Shown: positions 45,690 to 58,432 of the stretch, piece after piece
How the letters are laid out: each line of letters starts with the position of its first letter
Numbering within the stretch: position 1 is the stretch's first letter
NCBI RefSeq assembly: GCF_000756375.1
Contig: NZ_JNFD01000001.1
Coordinates: 62,001 to 126,000, forward strand
Length of the DNA stretch: 64,000 nt
DNA from: Sphingopyxis sp. LC81
GTDB taxonomy: Bacteria > Pseudomonadota > Alphaproteobacteria > Sphingomonadales > Sphingomonadaceae
Direction: 5' to 3'
Position numbers and translations under genes: made by a program
Notes under the pieces: model-generated
The model's input: only the letters and a program-made list of their open reading frames with translations
Databases searched by the model: none
Told to the model about the DNA's origin: nothing

Positions 45690-46433
45690 TCAGTCGGTGG
45701 TCGGCGTGCTGCCAGCCGTGGGCGCGGCCGGGGCCGGCGCTTCGGCTGCGGGCGTCACCACCGCGACGCTGGCCGCGGGGGCCAGCTGCGCGGTCGGGAT
45801 GACCACCGCACCCGCTGGGATCGAATAGGCGAGCGCCTCGTTCGTCCGCGCCATCAGATGCTGGCCATTCGGGATGATCGCCGACCTGCCGGTGACAAAA
45901 GCGCCGAACACGCCGACCGCGATCGCCGCGCCGACCGCGGCGCCGGTGTTTCCTTCGCCTTCCTGCCGGTGCATGCCCGCCAGCGGCAGGCGGTGCCCGT
46001 TGGGCAGCGTCAGCTCGTTGAAGGTGATTTCCATCTTCGCCGACTTGCCGAACGCGCCCTTGCCGGTGCGCCACGTCACGGTGCCCATGCCGCGCGTGCC
46101 CTTCGGGATCACGACGACGCCATTGTGCATCACGTCGAAGACGGTGTGCATCGGCACCGTGTGCCCCTCGCGCAATTTCTTGCTGCTCGCCTCGGCGTCG
46201 GGCGTCAGGATCACTTCGGTATAGGACGGCAGCATCAGGCCGGGCGCCCGCGCCGCGACGGCGAGCGCAGGTGCGGCGGCAACGGCCGGAACCGCAGCCG
46301 GCGTGGCGGCGGGTTCGGCGACGGCAGCGGGCTCGGCCGTCGCGGCGGGTGCCGCGGCTTCCTGCGCCTGAACCGAAATCGAAAGCATGGTAAAAGAGAC
46401 CGCAAAAGCGGCCGCGCCCCTCAGGTAATTCAT
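45690..46433 (-). CDS. Secreted Ala/Pro-rich protein with a conserved beta domain
   Basis: A 247-residue protein of unknown function. The signal peptide (MNYLRGAAAFAVSFTMLSISVQAQ) is followed by an Ala/Pro/Glu low-complexity stretch to about residue 65. A domain LPSYTEVILTPDAEASSKKLREGHTVPMHTVFDV then leads to a Gly/Val-rich segment that may cross or lie on a membrane (GAAVGAAIAVGVFGAFVTGRSAIIPNGQ). The second low-complexity tail is Ala/Pro. The -35-like TTGACA at 46493-46498 is probably its promoter. Confidence 0.65.
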   Translation of the reverse strand: MNYLRGAAAFAVSFTMLSISVQAQEAAAPAATAEPAAVAEPAATPAAVPAVAAAPALAVAARAPGLMLPSYTEVILTPDAEASSKKLREGHTVPMHTVFDVMHNGVVVIPKGTRGMGTVTWRTGKGAFGKSAKMEITFNELTLPNGHRLPLAGMHRQEGEGNTGAAVGAAIAVGVFGAFVTGRSAIIPNGQHLMARTNEALAYSIPAGAVVIPTAQLAPAASVAVVTPAAEAPAPAAPTAGSTPTTD

Positions 46434-46526
46434 CCATTTTCCCCCAAGCCGCAGAGTGCGGCCGGAAGTTACTTGCAAGGCTGTCAGTGCCTTGTCAATC
46501 GGGCCCGTTGCTGTGGGGCGCGCCAA

Positions 46527-49418
<2,892 letters not shown>

Positions 49419-49429
49419 GGGGGAGGTTT

Positions 49430-49444
49430 GTTCCAGATTTGTTC
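49430..49444. promoter_or_regulatory. LexA (SOS) box upstream of uvrA
   Basis: GTTC-CAGATTT-GTTC is an exact match to GTTC-N7-GTTC, the LexA site known in alphaproteobacteria. It lies 12-26 bases before the uvrA ATG, inside the promoter region, so LexA binding would block transcription. Confidence 0.85.
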
Positions 49445-49557
49445 TAAGGGCGCAAGTGCGGTTTTGCGCGGTTGCTCGATAGATAGGGCGGCACGAGCCG
49501 CACCGCAATGCGAGGCGGGATGTTGTGCCCTTTCCACCAACATCCCAAAGGCTTCGA

Positions 49558-49588
49558 CCAAGCGTCGTATCGCTTGTTGACCGCTTGG
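49558..49588. promoter_or_regulatory. Repeated CGCTTG/CAAGCG motif before the M13 peptidase gene
   Basis: CCAAGCG (49558-49564) and CGCTTGG (49582-49588) are inverted, with an extra CGCTTG (49571-49576) between them. It may be an operator about 75 bases upstream of the M13 start. No other sign of a regulator was seen. Confidence 0.25.
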
Positions 49589-49662
49589 CGTCACGGGCGG
49601 ACAAGTCGGATATGAACCACCGTTTCTGCGGGGCGGTGCGGGGAACATCGGGAGACTGGGGA

Positions 49663-51741
49663 ATGACGAAATTTTTTGGAGGGGCCGCAAGCCTTGCGAT
49701 TGCCGCCGTTCTGCTTGGCGTACCGGCGCTGGCAAAAGAAGGGACGCCGCGGGCTTCGTTGACGGCGGCCGCCGACGAAGCGGCAGGCAACGCAGAGACC
49801 GGGTCACTGAAAGCGCTGACCTTCGGCAAGTGGGGTGTCGACCTCGACGCGCGCGATCCTTCGGTGAAGCCGGGTGATGATTTCGACAAATATGCCAATG
49901 GCGGCTGGTTCGCGCGCACCGAAATCCCGTCGGACCAGGCCTCGGCCGGGGTCGATTACGACGTCTATAATCTGACCCAGCGCCAACTCCGCGCGGTCGT
50001 GGCAGGAGCGCCGGCGACGAGCCAGGTCGGCGGGCTGTATCAGAGTTTCATGGACGAAGCGCGCGTCGAAACGCTCGCCGCCAAGCCGCTGCTGGCCGAC
50101 ATCGCCGCGGTCGCGGCGATCAAGGACAAGAGCGAGATGGCGCGCTTCATGGGCGGCACGCAGGGCACCTTCGGCTCGACGATCGTCAGCGGCGGTCCCT
50201 ATGCCGACACCGCCGACCCGACCGTCAACGTGCTGTGGCTGGGGCAGGCGGGGATCGGCCTTCCCGAGCGCGACTATTATCTGAACGACAGCTTCAAGCC
50301 GCAGCGCGATGCGTACCGCGCCTATATCGCGCGGACGATGAAGATGGCGGGCAATGCCGAACCCGAAAAGGCGGCCGACGCGATCATGGCGTTCGAGACC
50401 GAGATCGCGAAGGTCAGCTGGGCGATCGCCGACCGCCGCGACATCGGCAAGATCAACAATCCGATGTCGGCGGACGAACTGGCGGCGTACGCGCCGGGGC
50501 TCGACTGGAAAGCCTGGTTTGCGGGTTCGGGCATCGCGCCGCAGAAGCGCATCATCGTCAATGAGAATAGCGCGATCCGCGACATCGCCGCGCTCTATGC
50601 GAAGACGCCGCTCGACACGATCAAGCTGTGGCAGCAGTTCCACGTCGCCGACAATGCGGCGCCCTATCTGTCCAAGGCATTCGTCGACAGCCGCTTCGAA
50701 TATACCAAGGCGCTGAGCGGGGTGGGCGAATTGCGCCCGCGATGGAAGCGCGGCTTGACGCTCGTCGACGGCAGCCTCGGCGAACTGGTCGGCGAAACCT
50801 ATTCGAAGCAATATTTCCCTGCGAGCGCGAAGGCGAAGATGGAGGTGCTGGTCACCAACCTGAAGCTCGCGATGGGCGACCGGATCCGCGGCAACAGCTG
50901 GATGGCGCCCGCGACCAAGGACGCCGCGTTGGCGAAGCTCGCGAAGATGGACGTGATGGTCGGTTATCCCGATAAATGGCGCGACTATTCGGGGCTGAAG
51001 ATCGACCCGGCCGACCTCTACGGCAATGTGAAGCGCAGCGCGGCGTTCGAATATGCCTATGCGCTGTCCGACCTCAACAAGCCGGTCGACCGCAAGAAAT
51101 GGTCGATGAACCCGCAGGAAGTGAACGCCTATAATGGCGGACTCGAGAACAAGATCGTGTTCCCGGCGGGCATCCTGCAGGCGCCTTACTTTAGCGAGAG
51201 CGTCGACGATGCGGTCAATTATGGCGCGATCGGCGCGGTGATCGGTCACGAAATCACGCATGGCTTCGACGACCAGGGCCGCAAGATCGACGCCGAGGGC
51301 GCGGTGCGCGACTGGTGGACGCCCGAGGATGCGGCGCGCTTCGACGCGCAGGCGAAGGCGTTCGGCGCGCAATATGCGACTTATGAAGCGGCGCCGGGAT
51401 CGTTCATCAATCCCGAGCTGACGATGGGCGAGAATATCGCCGATCTCGCGGGACTCGAGGTCGCCTATGACGCCTATCAGCGCTCGCTCGGCGGCAAGCC
51501 CGCGCCGGTGATCGACGGGCTGACCGGCGACCAGCGATTTTTCCTCGCCTTTGCGCAGGCGTGGCGGACAAAGCAGCGCGAGGATGCGATCAAGCAGCAG
51601 GTCGCGAGCGATCCGCACAGCCCGGCGCGCTGGCGTATTATCGGGCCTGTGCGCAACGTCGATGCGTGGTACAAGGCGTTCAGCGTCGCCGCGGGTGCCA
51701 AATATTATCTGAAGCCCGAGGAACGCACCAAGATCTGGTAG
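49663..51741 (+). CDS. M13-family metallopeptidase (neprilysin/PepO-like)
   Basis: A 692-residue zinc endopeptidase. It has a signal peptide ([24 protein letters not shown]), the M13 N-terminal start [33 protein letters not shown], and a C-terminal catalytic domain. The zinc motif HEITH is at 529-533 and the third ligand in GENIADLAG, Glu590. The NAYN-like segment [24 protein letters not shown] and the closing [11 protein letters not shown] are also typical. The ATG at 49663 is preceded by GGGGA. It likely acts in the periplasm or outside; the substrate is unknown. Confidence 0.92.
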   Translation: MTKFFGGAASLAIAAVLLGVPALAKEGTPRASLTAAADEAAGNAETGSLKALTFGKWGVDLDARDPSVKPGDDFDKYANGGWFARTEIPSDQASAGVDYDVYNLTQRQLRAVVAGAPATSQVGGLYQSFMDEARVETLAAKPLLADIAAVAAIKDKSEMARFMGGTQGTFGSTIVSGGPYADTADPTVNVLWLGQAGIGLPERDYYLNDSFKPQRDAYRAYIARTMKMAGNAEPEKAADAIMAFETEIAKVSWAIADRRDIGKINNPMSADELAAYAPGLDWKAWFAGSGIAPQKRIIVNENSAIRDIAALYAKTPLDTIKLWQQFHVADNAAPYLSKAFVDSRFEYTKALSGVGELRPRWKRGLTLVDGSLGELVGETYSKQYFPASAKAKMEVLVTNLKLAMGDRIRGNSWMAPATKDAALAKLAKMDVMVGYPDKWRDYSGLKIDPADLYGNVKRSAAFEYAYALSDLNKPVDRKKWSMNPQEVNAYNGGLENKIVFPAGILQAPYFSESVDDAVNYGAIGAVIGHEITHGFDDQGRKIDAEGAVRDWWTPEDAARFDAQAKAFGAQYATYEAAPGSFINPELTMGENIADLAGLEVAYDAYQRSLGGKPAPVIDGLTGDQRFFLAFAQAWRTKQREDAIKQQVASDPHSPARWRIIGPVRNVDAWYKAFSVAAGAKYYLKPEERTKIW

Positions 51742-51757
51742 TCCTGAGACCCCTTTC

Positions 51758-53290
51758 TCAGGATCGGGCGGGGGCGGCTTCGTGCCGTCCCCGTACCGCC
51801 ATCGCGGTCAGCGACAAGGCAGCGCCAACAATGACGAACAAGGCGGGGAAGCCGCCGAGCACCGACATCATGCGGATGCCGTCGATGCCGCCGCCTGCGA
51901 CGAGAACGATCGCGACCAGCCCGACAGTGACGCCCCACACCGCCTGCACCCACAGCGGCGCCTCGGGCGCGTCGGGCGTGATGCCACGGGTCGACAGCGC
52001 GCTCATCGCCGAGACATTGGCGTCGGCACCGGCGACATAAGACAGGAAGATCGCGAACAGCACGATCCCGGCTACGACGGGGCCGCCGCCGAGCGCGCTG
52101 AACAGCCGGAACAGCACCGGATCGGGGCCTTGCGCGGTCAGGACGGCATAAAGGCTGGCGCCGCTCTGTTGGTCGAACGCGATCGTCGCACCGGCAATGG
52201 CTGTCATCCACACCGCACCGAACAGCGATGGCAGGATAAGATTATAGAGGATGAAGGCGCGGACGCTGTACCCCACCGCAAGGCGGCCTAGGAAAAGCGC
52301 GGTGACGGGCGCCCAGGCGAACCAGTTCGCCCAGTTGAAGATCGTCCATTGCCGGTGCCAGCCGGTGTCGACGTCGAGGCCAAGGTTGCGCGGGACGAAG
52401 GTCTGGAAATAATCGACCACGCCGCGCAGCGACAGAGCGAGCATGTCGGCGGTCGGCCCCGCAATCAGAACAAAGGCGATGATCGCGAAGAACAGCCAGG
52501 TGTTGAGCACCGAAAGCCCCGCGATGCCCTTTTGCAACCCCGTCGCGGCGGAAATCAGGAAGCTCGCGACGATCGCTCCTGCAATCGCCCAGCGTAGCGG
52601 CGTGCCGCCGTCGAAGCCGCCGATCCCCTCGACCCCGCCCGCCAGCGCGAGCAGACCGGCGCCAAGCGACGCCGCCATGCCCGCGACCAGCGCATAAAGG
52701 CAGATGATGTCGATGCCGGTGCCAACCGGACCATGCGCGCGCTGGCCGATCAGCGGAACGAACAGCGACGACAGGCTGAAGGGTTCGCGGCGGTTATAAT
52801 AGACGAGCGCGAACGCGAGGCCCGCAACGGTGTAGATGGCGTAAGGCGTCAGCGTCCAATGCAGGAACATCGTCGACATGGCGAAGGTCGCCGCGGCATC
52901 GCTGCCCGCCTCGAGCCCCAGCATCGCGGGCGGGTCGTTGAGATGGAACAGCGGCTCGGCGGCACCCCAGAAGAGGATGCCGGTGGCGATCGTGGTGCAG
53001 AGCGTCACCGCGAACCAGCGCCAGCGCGTCAATATCGGCTTCGCGTCCGCCCCGCCGATGATCCGCCCGCCGAGGGGTGAAACGGCAATGCCCGTCAGAA
53101 GGACGAGGAAACCGATCCCGGCCCACGCGAAGAGCGGCGAAAAGTTGCTCAATATCCAGTTATTGATCGCCGTCTCGGCCGCGACGACGGCGGCCCCCTG
53201 CCAGAGGCTGAGGATGACGGCGGCAAGAAGCACGGCGAGCGGCGTGAAAAACACCGGGCGATTGAGGGGATGCTTCGGAGATGCTGGCAA
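51758..53290 (-). CDS. BCCT-family transporter (betaine/carnitine/choline type)
   Basis: A 510-residue, about 12-helix symporter. Conserved family segments are GILFWGAAEPLFHLNDPP, MFLHWTLTPYAIY (the aromatic Trp of helix 4) and WTIFNWANWFAWAPVTALFLGRLAVGYSVRAFI. Compared with the standard W-G-x-H-P-W-x-x-Y box, the second Trp is Tyr here, which may alter the quaternary-ammonium site. The substrate is not predictable. It stands alone. Confidence 0.85.
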   Translation of the reverse strand: MPASPKHPLNRPVFFTPLAVLLAAVILSLWQGAAVVAAETAINNWILSNFSPLFAWAGIGFLVLLTGIAVSPLGGRIIGGADAKPILTRWRWFAVTLCTTIATGILFWGAAEPLFHLNDPPAMLGLEAGSDAAATFAMSTMFLHWTLTPYAIYTVAGLAFALVYYNRREPFSLSSLFVPLIGQRAHGPVGTGIDIICLYALVAGMAASLGAGLLALAGGVEGIGGFDGGTPLRWAIAGAIVASFLISAATGLQKGIAGLSVLNTWLFFAIIAFVLIAGPTADMLALSLRGVVDYFQTFVPRNLGLDVDTGWHRQWTIFNWANWFAWAPVTALFLGRLAVGYSVRAFILYNLILPSLFGAVWMTAIAGATIAFDQQSGASLYAVLTAQGPDPVLFRLFSALGGGPVVAGIVLFAIFLSYVAGADANVSAMSALSTRGITPDAPEAPLWVQAVWGVTVGLVAIVLVAGGGIDGIRMMSVLGGFPALFVIVGAALSLTAMAVRGRHEAAPARS

Positions 53291-53423
53291 ATGATCGGCC
53301 GATCGGACATGGTCAGAAGGGTCAGCATGACGTTTGCCCCGCTCGAGGTCAATTCGGGGCGGGAACGGCCCATCGGGCTAAGCGTTGGATCGGCAGATAT
53401 GTGGATTTGAAGGAGAAGCTTCG

Positions 53424-53825
53424 ATGACCAGGAATTTGATGGCGGCCACCGCCGCGCTTGCGCTGCTCGCCTCGGGTCAGGCGGCCGCCTTCCAGACGCC
53501 GGCCGATACGGCGGCGACGGCGAAACCGATGAAGGACGGCACCACGGCCGAAGAACGGTCGAACACCGCGCGGCTCAACGCCGAACAGGCCGCGCGCGCC
53601 AAGTCTGACAACACGGTCTATGCACAGGAAGTATCCGCGGCGCAGCAGCAGGTCGCGCACGACCAGCAAGTGTTCAGCGAGGAAACCGCCGTTTATGAGG
53701 CCGAGAAGGCGCGTGTCGCCGCGATGTCGGCCGAAGAGCGGATGAAATGGGAAGCCGACGCCGCTGCGTGCAAGGCCGGCGACAAGACCCGCTGCGCCGC
53801 GCCGGCGACAACGCCGCCGCGCTAA
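53424..53825 (+). CDS. Small secreted helical protein
   Basis: A 133-residue protein. The signal peptide (MTRNLMAATAALALLASGQAAA) precedes a helix rich in Ala, Gln, Glu (SNTARLNAEQAARAKSDNTVYAQEVSAAQQQVAHDQQVFSEETAVYEAEKARVAAMSAEERMKWEAD), which looks like a coiled coil. Two Cys near the end may form a disulfide. AGGAG lies 7 bases before the ATG. The function is unknown. Confidence 0.7.
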   Translation: MTRNLMAATAALALLASGQAAAFQTPADTAATAKPMKDGTTAEERSNTARLNAEQAARAKSDNTVYAQEVSAAQQQVAHDQQVFSEETAVYEAEKARVAAMSAEERMKWEADAAACKAGDKTRCAAPATTPPR

Positions 53826-53829
53826 GCCG

Positions 53830-54318
53830 TCAATATTCGGCGGGCACCGGCGCCGCTGTGATGTCGGGGGGCGAGGCATCGCTCGCCGGCATGTCGGCGC
53901 GCGGGTCTTCCCCCGTCGCCGCTGCGGCAGGCTCAGGGTCGGGAAAGCGGCCTCCGTATCGATAATCATCGGCGGCATCGGTGAGGACCGGCGGGTCGAC
54001 GTCGACCGCCCCCAGCTCGCGAAACGCGTCATCACGCATCATTTCGTCGCGATGCGCCCGCAGCCGTATCGCGACGCCGTAGCTGTCCGCGCAGTCGAGG
54101 CAAGGAGCAGCCCCGCTGCCTTGCGGCGCCAGCGAGTCGGGATTGGCGCTGAGGTGCGAATAGGATGCCGGCTCGCCGATTTCGCGGCCCAATCGCGTCC
54201 CGGCGGCCATTTCGCCTAGCAAAGCCCCGCCGGTGACGCCGGCGAGCAGGAGCGCCGACCAACGGAACAGGCGCGCGCCCGTGCGGCGACTCGCAGCGAA
54301 AGATAATTTCCTCGCCAT
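53830..54318 (-). CDS. Membrane-anchored protein of unknown function
   Basis: A 162-residue protein: a basic N-terminus MARKLSFAASRRTGARLFRW, a transmembrane segment (SALLLAGVTGGALLGEMAAG) at about 21-40, and a hydrophilic acidic remainder with a single CLDCADSYGV motif and an Ala/Pro tail. The two Cys three apart (C-x2-C) could bind metal or form a disulfide. The start is ATG 54318. It is convergent with the small coiled-coil gene, the two stops being 5 bases apart. Confidence 0.6.
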   Translation of the reverse strand: MARKLSFAASRRTGARLFRWSALLLAGVTGGALLGEMAAGTRLGREIGEPASYSHLSANPDSLAPQGSGAAPCLDCADSYGVAIRLRAHRDEMMRDDAFRELGAVDVDPPVLTDAADDYRYGGRFPDPEPAAAATGEDPRADMPASDASPPDITAAPVPAEY

Positions 54319-54561
54319 CGGTCGATTTGGCCATGAACATGCGCCCGATGCAAGTCCGGCGCCATGATATTGCCCTGCGGCCGGCCATTCGTCGACGGAT
54401 CGACGCACTTCGTCTGTCAATCGAGCGGCTGTCCGCCCCGATCGATCCAAAGGCGATTCTCATGACGTCCAGGGGGTATCACCCCTTTGCGGGATATCGG
54501 AAGACGGTCTCCCCGGTCCGCCAACCGGTATCCCGCATCCTTTTGAAGAGAGGACTCCCCC

Positions 54562-54912
54562 ATGGCGAAATTTTCACTCCTGCTGGCAGCGTCGGTCGCG
54601 CTGGCCGGCTTTTCGGTTCCGGCCGCCGCCGAAGACGATGGCGAGCGGCACACCGCGGTCGTGCGTTATGACGACCTGAACCTGTCGAGCGCCGACGGCC
54701 GCGAGCGGCTGAACACCCGCGTCAAATTTGCCGTCCAGAAAGTGTGCGGCACCCGGCTGCATTACCGGCAGGGCCTTCGCGAACGGGCCGTGGCCAATCG
54801 CTGCGAGGATAGCGCGATGGCGGATGCCAACGTAAAGCTGGCCGGCCTGTTCAATGGCGACAGCGCCCGCCTGGCCGATCGCGGCCGGATTGTCGTTGCC
54901 GCCGCGCCCTGA
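54562..54912 (+). CDS. UrcA-family protein
   Basis: A 116-residue secreted protein. A signal peptide (MAKFSLLLAASVALAGFSVPAAA) is followed by TAVVRYDDLNLSSADGRERLNTRVKFAVQKVCG, the UrcA family signature (V-x-Y-x-D-L-x-L-x-x-x-x-G-x-x-x-L). Two Cys residues, in KVCG and NRCEDSAM, probably pair. The family is abundant in Caulobacterales and Sphingomonadales; its role is unknown. It ends convergently with the LytTR regulator gene. Confidence 0.85.
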   Translation: MAKFSLLLAASVALAGFSVPAAAEDDGERHTAVVRYDDLNLSSADGRERLNTRVKFAVQKVCGTRLHYRQGLRERAVANRCEDSAMADANVKLAGLFNGDSARLADRGRIVVAAAP

Positions 54913-54973
54913 TTAACCCCACCGTATGTTTGTCCCGAAAGGCGGTCATGCCCCGGCGGCATGGCCGCTTTTT

Positions 54974-55705
54974 TCAGGCGTGCATGATCGCCTTTACATC
55001 GTGGAGATAGGTACGGCCGATGCGGTGGACGCCGCCTTCGCCCAGGTCGACGCTCCACGCGCCGTCGCCATGGTGCTTCAATCCCACGATGCCTTCGCGG
55101 CGGATCATTTTCGACCGGTGGATGCGCATGAACTGATCGGGGTTCATGCGCGCTTCCAGCGACTTGATCGTCTGATGGATTAGCCAGCTGCGGCCGCCGA
55201 CATGCAGGCGCATATAATCGCGCTCGGCTTCGATCAGATCGACCTGTCCGGCATCGATGCGCAGCATCTCGCCGCGGTTCTGGACCCAGAATTCATTGAT
55301 CCATCGGCTTTTTTGCGCCGGTGCACGCTCGGTCGCGCGCCATTCGCGCACGCGCGACAGGGCACGGGCGAGGCGGTCCGGCGACACGGGCTTGAGCAGA
55401 TAGTCGACCGCGGCAACGTCGAACGCCGCCACCGCATATCGGTCGAAGGCGGTGACAAAGACGACCGCGGGCGGATTGTCGAGCCCCTCGATCGCGGCGG
55501 CAACCTCCAGCCCGTTGAGATCGGGCATCGCGATGTCGCACAGCACGAGATCGGGCGCGAGCGCATCGACCATGCGGAGCGCCGAGGCGCCGTCGCTCGC
55601 GGTACCGACGAGCGAGACGCCGTCCTGCTGCCCGGTCAATATCTGCAATCGTTCGATCGCCAGCGGTTCGTCGTCAACGATCAGAGTGCGAAGTGTCTGT
55701 AGCAT
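54974..55705 (-). CDS. LytTR-family response regulator
   Basis: A 243-residue regulator. The receiver domain has DD at 11-12, phospho-acceptor Asp57 in LVLCDIAMPDLNG and the switch Lys in DYLLKPVSPDRL. The C-terminal LytTR DNA-binding domain contains LIEAERDYMRLHVGGRSWLIHQTIKSLEARMNPDQFMRIHRSKMI, closing with RTYLHDVK. The start is ATG 55705, one base after the stop of the kinase gene. Targets are unknown. Confidence 0.9.
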   Translation of the reverse strand: MLQTLRTLIVDDEPLAIERLQILTGQQDGVSLVGTASDGASALRMVDALAPDLVLCDIAMPDLNGLEVAAAIEGLDNPPAVVFVTAFDRYAVAAFDVAAVDYLLKPVSPDRLARALSRVREWRATERAPAQKSRWINEFWVQNRGEMLRIDAGQVDLIEAERDYMRLHVGGRSWLIHQTIKSLEARMNPDQFMRIHRSKMIRREGIVGLKHHGDGAWSVDLGEGGVHRIGRTYLHDVKAIMHA

Positions 55706-55706
55706 T

Positions 55707-56879
55707 TCAGCATGCCTCCCGTGCCAGCGGCAACCAGAGCGATACGACAAAGCCGCCGCTGTCCGAAGGACCCCATTCACATCCCGCGGCGGGACCATAG
55801 CGGGTCAGCAGGCGTTCGCGGACATTGCCGAGGCCGAGGCCGGTTCCCGAGGCGGGGGCGGGAGCCTTCGGATCGATGTCGTTTTCGATGCGCAGTACCA
55901 GCAGGCCATATTCGGCGCTGGCGGTGAGGCGGACCGCGATCTTTCCCTTGCTGGGCGCGACGCCATATTTGATCGCATTCTCGATGATCGGTTGCAGGAT
56001 CAGCACGGGAACGCAGGCGTTTTCCAGCTCTTTCGGCATGTCGACTTCGACCTGCAGGCGATCGGGGAAGCGGGTCTGCTCGATATCGAGATAGAGGCGC
56101 TGGAGCGCGATTTCCTCGTCGAGGCTGACGAGCTGTTCGGGATCGACCGCAAGGCTCGATCGCAGGAAGGACGACAGGTTCATGATCATCGTCTCGGCTT
56201 CGCTCTTCGATCCCTTGAGCACGAGGGTCGACAGCGAATTGAGCGTGTTGAACAGGAAGTGCGGATTGACCTGGTAATGCAGCGCGCGGAGCTGCGCGGT
56301 CTGCGCCTCCATACGGAAATGATTGGCGCGGCGCTCGAGCGCGCGCATCTCGTTCGCATAGCCGAACGCGACATAGAGCGCGGCCCAGACGGCGAAGAAG
56401 AAATACCAGCGGATCGAGCTGTCGAGGATCAGCATCGTTTCCCACGCGACCGAGTATTTCGACTGCATTTCCTCGACGATCTTCGCGCTGTCGGAGACCG
56501 GGAACCAATAATAGAAAACCAGCAGATTGACCGTCGCATAGATGATGACGAGCGGAACCGCGGCGCCGAAGGCCGCCGCCAGCCGGGCGCCGAAACTCTG
56601 GGGCTGGGCGCGCTGGAGCAGCTGATAGAGGACGAAAGTGCACAGGATACCGGCGACGACGACGATCGCGCGGCGGCCAGCGGACGGCCATTGCTCGGGC
56701 ACGCCGGTCAACATCGCAAGCACCGATGTGATCAGGAAATAGATCGCCCACATCGCGATGATCGATCCGATCGCGACCCGGGGGTTCACGCGGGCGTCGG
56801 AGGCGCGCCAGTCGGGCGCCGCAGCCAACATTTTCGCGCGCTGATCGCGCAGCGCATCCTTGCGGTTCGAGATATTCAT
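55707..56879 (-). CDS. LytS/YehU-like sensor histidine kinase
   Basis: A 390-residue kinase with four transmembrane segments (about 36-56, 70-88, 103-125, 158-176) and short loops, then a cytoplasmic coiled coil. The H-box QVNPHFLFNTLNSLSTLV carries His207 (His_kinase family PF06580), followed by PIIENAIKYGV (N-box) and GTGLGLGNVRERL (G-box). Both ATP-binding boxes are complete. It is followed by the LytTR regulator gene and preceded by a MATE pump gene. Confidence 0.9.
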   Translation of the reverse strand: MNISNRKDALRDQRAKMLAAAPDWRASDARVNPRVAIGSIIAMWAIYFLITSVLAMLTGVPEQWPSAGRRAIVVVAGILCTFVLYQLLQRAQPQSFGARLAAAFGAAVPLVIIYATVNLLVFYYWFPVSDSAKIVEEMQSKYSVAWETMLILDSSIRWYFFFAVWAALYVAFGYANEMRALERRANHFRMEAQTAQLRALHYQVNPHFLFNTLNSLSTLVLKGSKSEAETMIMNLSSFLRSSLAVDPEQLVSLDEEIALQRLYLDIEQTRFPDRLQVEVDMPKELENACVPVLILQPIIENAIKYGVAPSKGKIAVRLTASAEYGLLVLRIENDIDPKAPAPASGTGLGLGNVRERLLTRYGPAAGCEWGPSDSGGFVVSLWLPLAREAC

Positions 56880-56974
56880 TATGCCTGCTTTAGCGCCAAA
56901 TACCGATCGATGGCTAGCGGGCACCGGGCCGCCAGTCGAAGCCCTGCGCACCTTGGTCGAAAGCCGAAGGCCGG

Positions 56975-58432
56975 TCAGCCCGCCGGCTGCGGTAGCGCGC
57001 GGCGCCAGCCGCCGCGCCGGTAGATCGCCCACGCCATCGCCAGCGACGCGATCGACGAGAGCGGAAAGCTCCACCAGAGGATGTCGCTGCCGATCGCCGG
57101 ATAACCGAAATAATAGATGCCAAGGCGGATCGGGAACATCGACAGGAACAGGATGACGAGTGGCGGCACGACCGAGCCGTTGGCGCGTAGCGTGCTGATC
57201 AGCACGATCGTCGTGCCGAAGGGCAGGAAGGTCCAGGTCGCGATCAACTGGATATTGCGCGACACTTCGATCGCCGGGCTTTCGTTGCCGAGAAAGAGCG
57301 CGAGCGCGGCGCGGTCGAAGAGCAGGAGCAGGCCGATCAGGACGCCGGTCATCGCAAGATTGATCGCGATGCCGCTGTTCGTGACGCTCGATACGCGGTC
57401 CCAGCGCCCCGCACCGATATTCTGCGCCGCCATCGAACTGACCGCGGCGCCGACCGCGAGCGCGGGCATCTGGATATAGTTCCACAGCTGAAGCGTTGCG
57501 CCATAAGCGGCGGCGGTAACGAGTCCCTCGCGGTTGACGAGCCCGACCATGACGAGCCCGGCGCCCGAGATGACGAGCATCTGCGCCCCCATCGGCAGCC
57601 CGCGGCCGATGATGAAACGCAGTTCGGACCATTTGGGAAGGAGATAGGACAGTTCATGCCCGCGCAGGCGCAGCACATGGTTCTTCGCATAGAACCAGCC
57701 GATCATGCCCGCGAGGCTGATCGTCCCCGCGACGGCGGTGGCCAGCGCGCTGCCCGCAATGCCGAGGCGCGGGAAGGGACCGAGGCCGAGGATCAGCACC
57801 GGATTGAAAATGATGTCGAGCACGACCGCGAGGATCATGAAGCGCAGCGGCGTCACCGCGTCGCCGGCGCCGCGCGAGGCCATCATCAGCGTCACGCTGA
57901 GCATGCTGGCGGGCACGGCGAGGAAGGTGACGCGCAGATAATCATGCGCGAGCGCAAAGGCCTCGGGCGGGGTTTCGAGCCAGCGCAAGATCTGGTCCGA
58001 TGCGAACCAGCCGATAATCGCGATCACGACCGCGAAGATCAGCGCGAGGCCGATCACGCCGCCGGTCGCGCGGCGCGCGGCATCGATGTCGCCGCGCCCC
58101 ATCGACTGGCCGATCAGCACCGTCGCCGCCATGCCGAAGCCGAAGAAGGCGCCGAACATCAGGAACATGATGATGTTCGCATTGGCGGTCGCGGCGAGCG
58201 CGCTTTCGCCGAGGAACTGCCCGACCCAGATCGCGTTCACCGACCCCGACAGCGTCTGGAGGACGTTTGAAGCGAGCGTCGGCAGCGCGAAGAGGATCAG
58301 CGTCTTGGTGATCGGCCCGTGGGTCAGGTCCATCCGCCCGTCGCGCGCGGTCTGGCGCGGCGGGATCGGCCCTGCGGCGGGGTCGGCCGCCGCGGCGACC
58401 GGGGTCGGCGTGACGGGCGCCTCTTCGCTCAA
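56975..58432 (-). CDS. MATE-family multidrug efflux protein
   Basis: A 485-residue, 12-helix antiporter. The N-terminal extension is Ala/Pro-rich; then [80 protein letters not shown] is the classical MATE start. The apparent start is TTG at 58432, overlapping the valS stop (TTGA). An ATG at 58333 would remove the extension and still give a full transporter. Substrate is unknown. Confidence 0.85.
   Translation of the reverse strand: MSEEAPVTPTPVAAAADPAAGPIPPRQTARDGRMDLTHGPITKTLILFALPTLASNVLQTLSGSVNAIWVGQFLGESALAATANANIIMFLMFGAFFGFGMAATVLIGQSMGRGDIDAARRATGGVIGLALIFAVVIAIIGWFASDQILRWLETPPEAFALAHDYLRVTFLAVPASMLSVTLMMASRGAGDAVTPLRFMILAVVLDIIFNPVLILGLGPFPRLGIAGSALATAVAGTISLAGMIGWFYAKNHVLRLRGHELSYLLPKWSELRFIIGRGLPMGAQMLVISGAGLVMVGLVNREGLVTAAAYGATLQLWNYIQMPALAVGAAVSSMAAQNIGAGRWDRVSSVTNSGIAINLAMTGVLIGLLLLFDRAALALFLGNESPAIEVSRNIQLIATWTFLPFGTTIVLISTLRANGSVVPPLVILFLSMFPIRLGIYYFGYPAIGSDILWWSFPLSSIASLAMAWAIYRRGGWRRALPQPAG

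Noticed and set aside
46481..46498. CTGTCAG-TGCC-TTGTCAA, spaced like a Pho box.
   Set aside because: It faces the 3' end of uvrA, with no gene downstream in that orientation. On the other strand it contains TTGACA and is better read as the -35 of the 45690-46433 gene.
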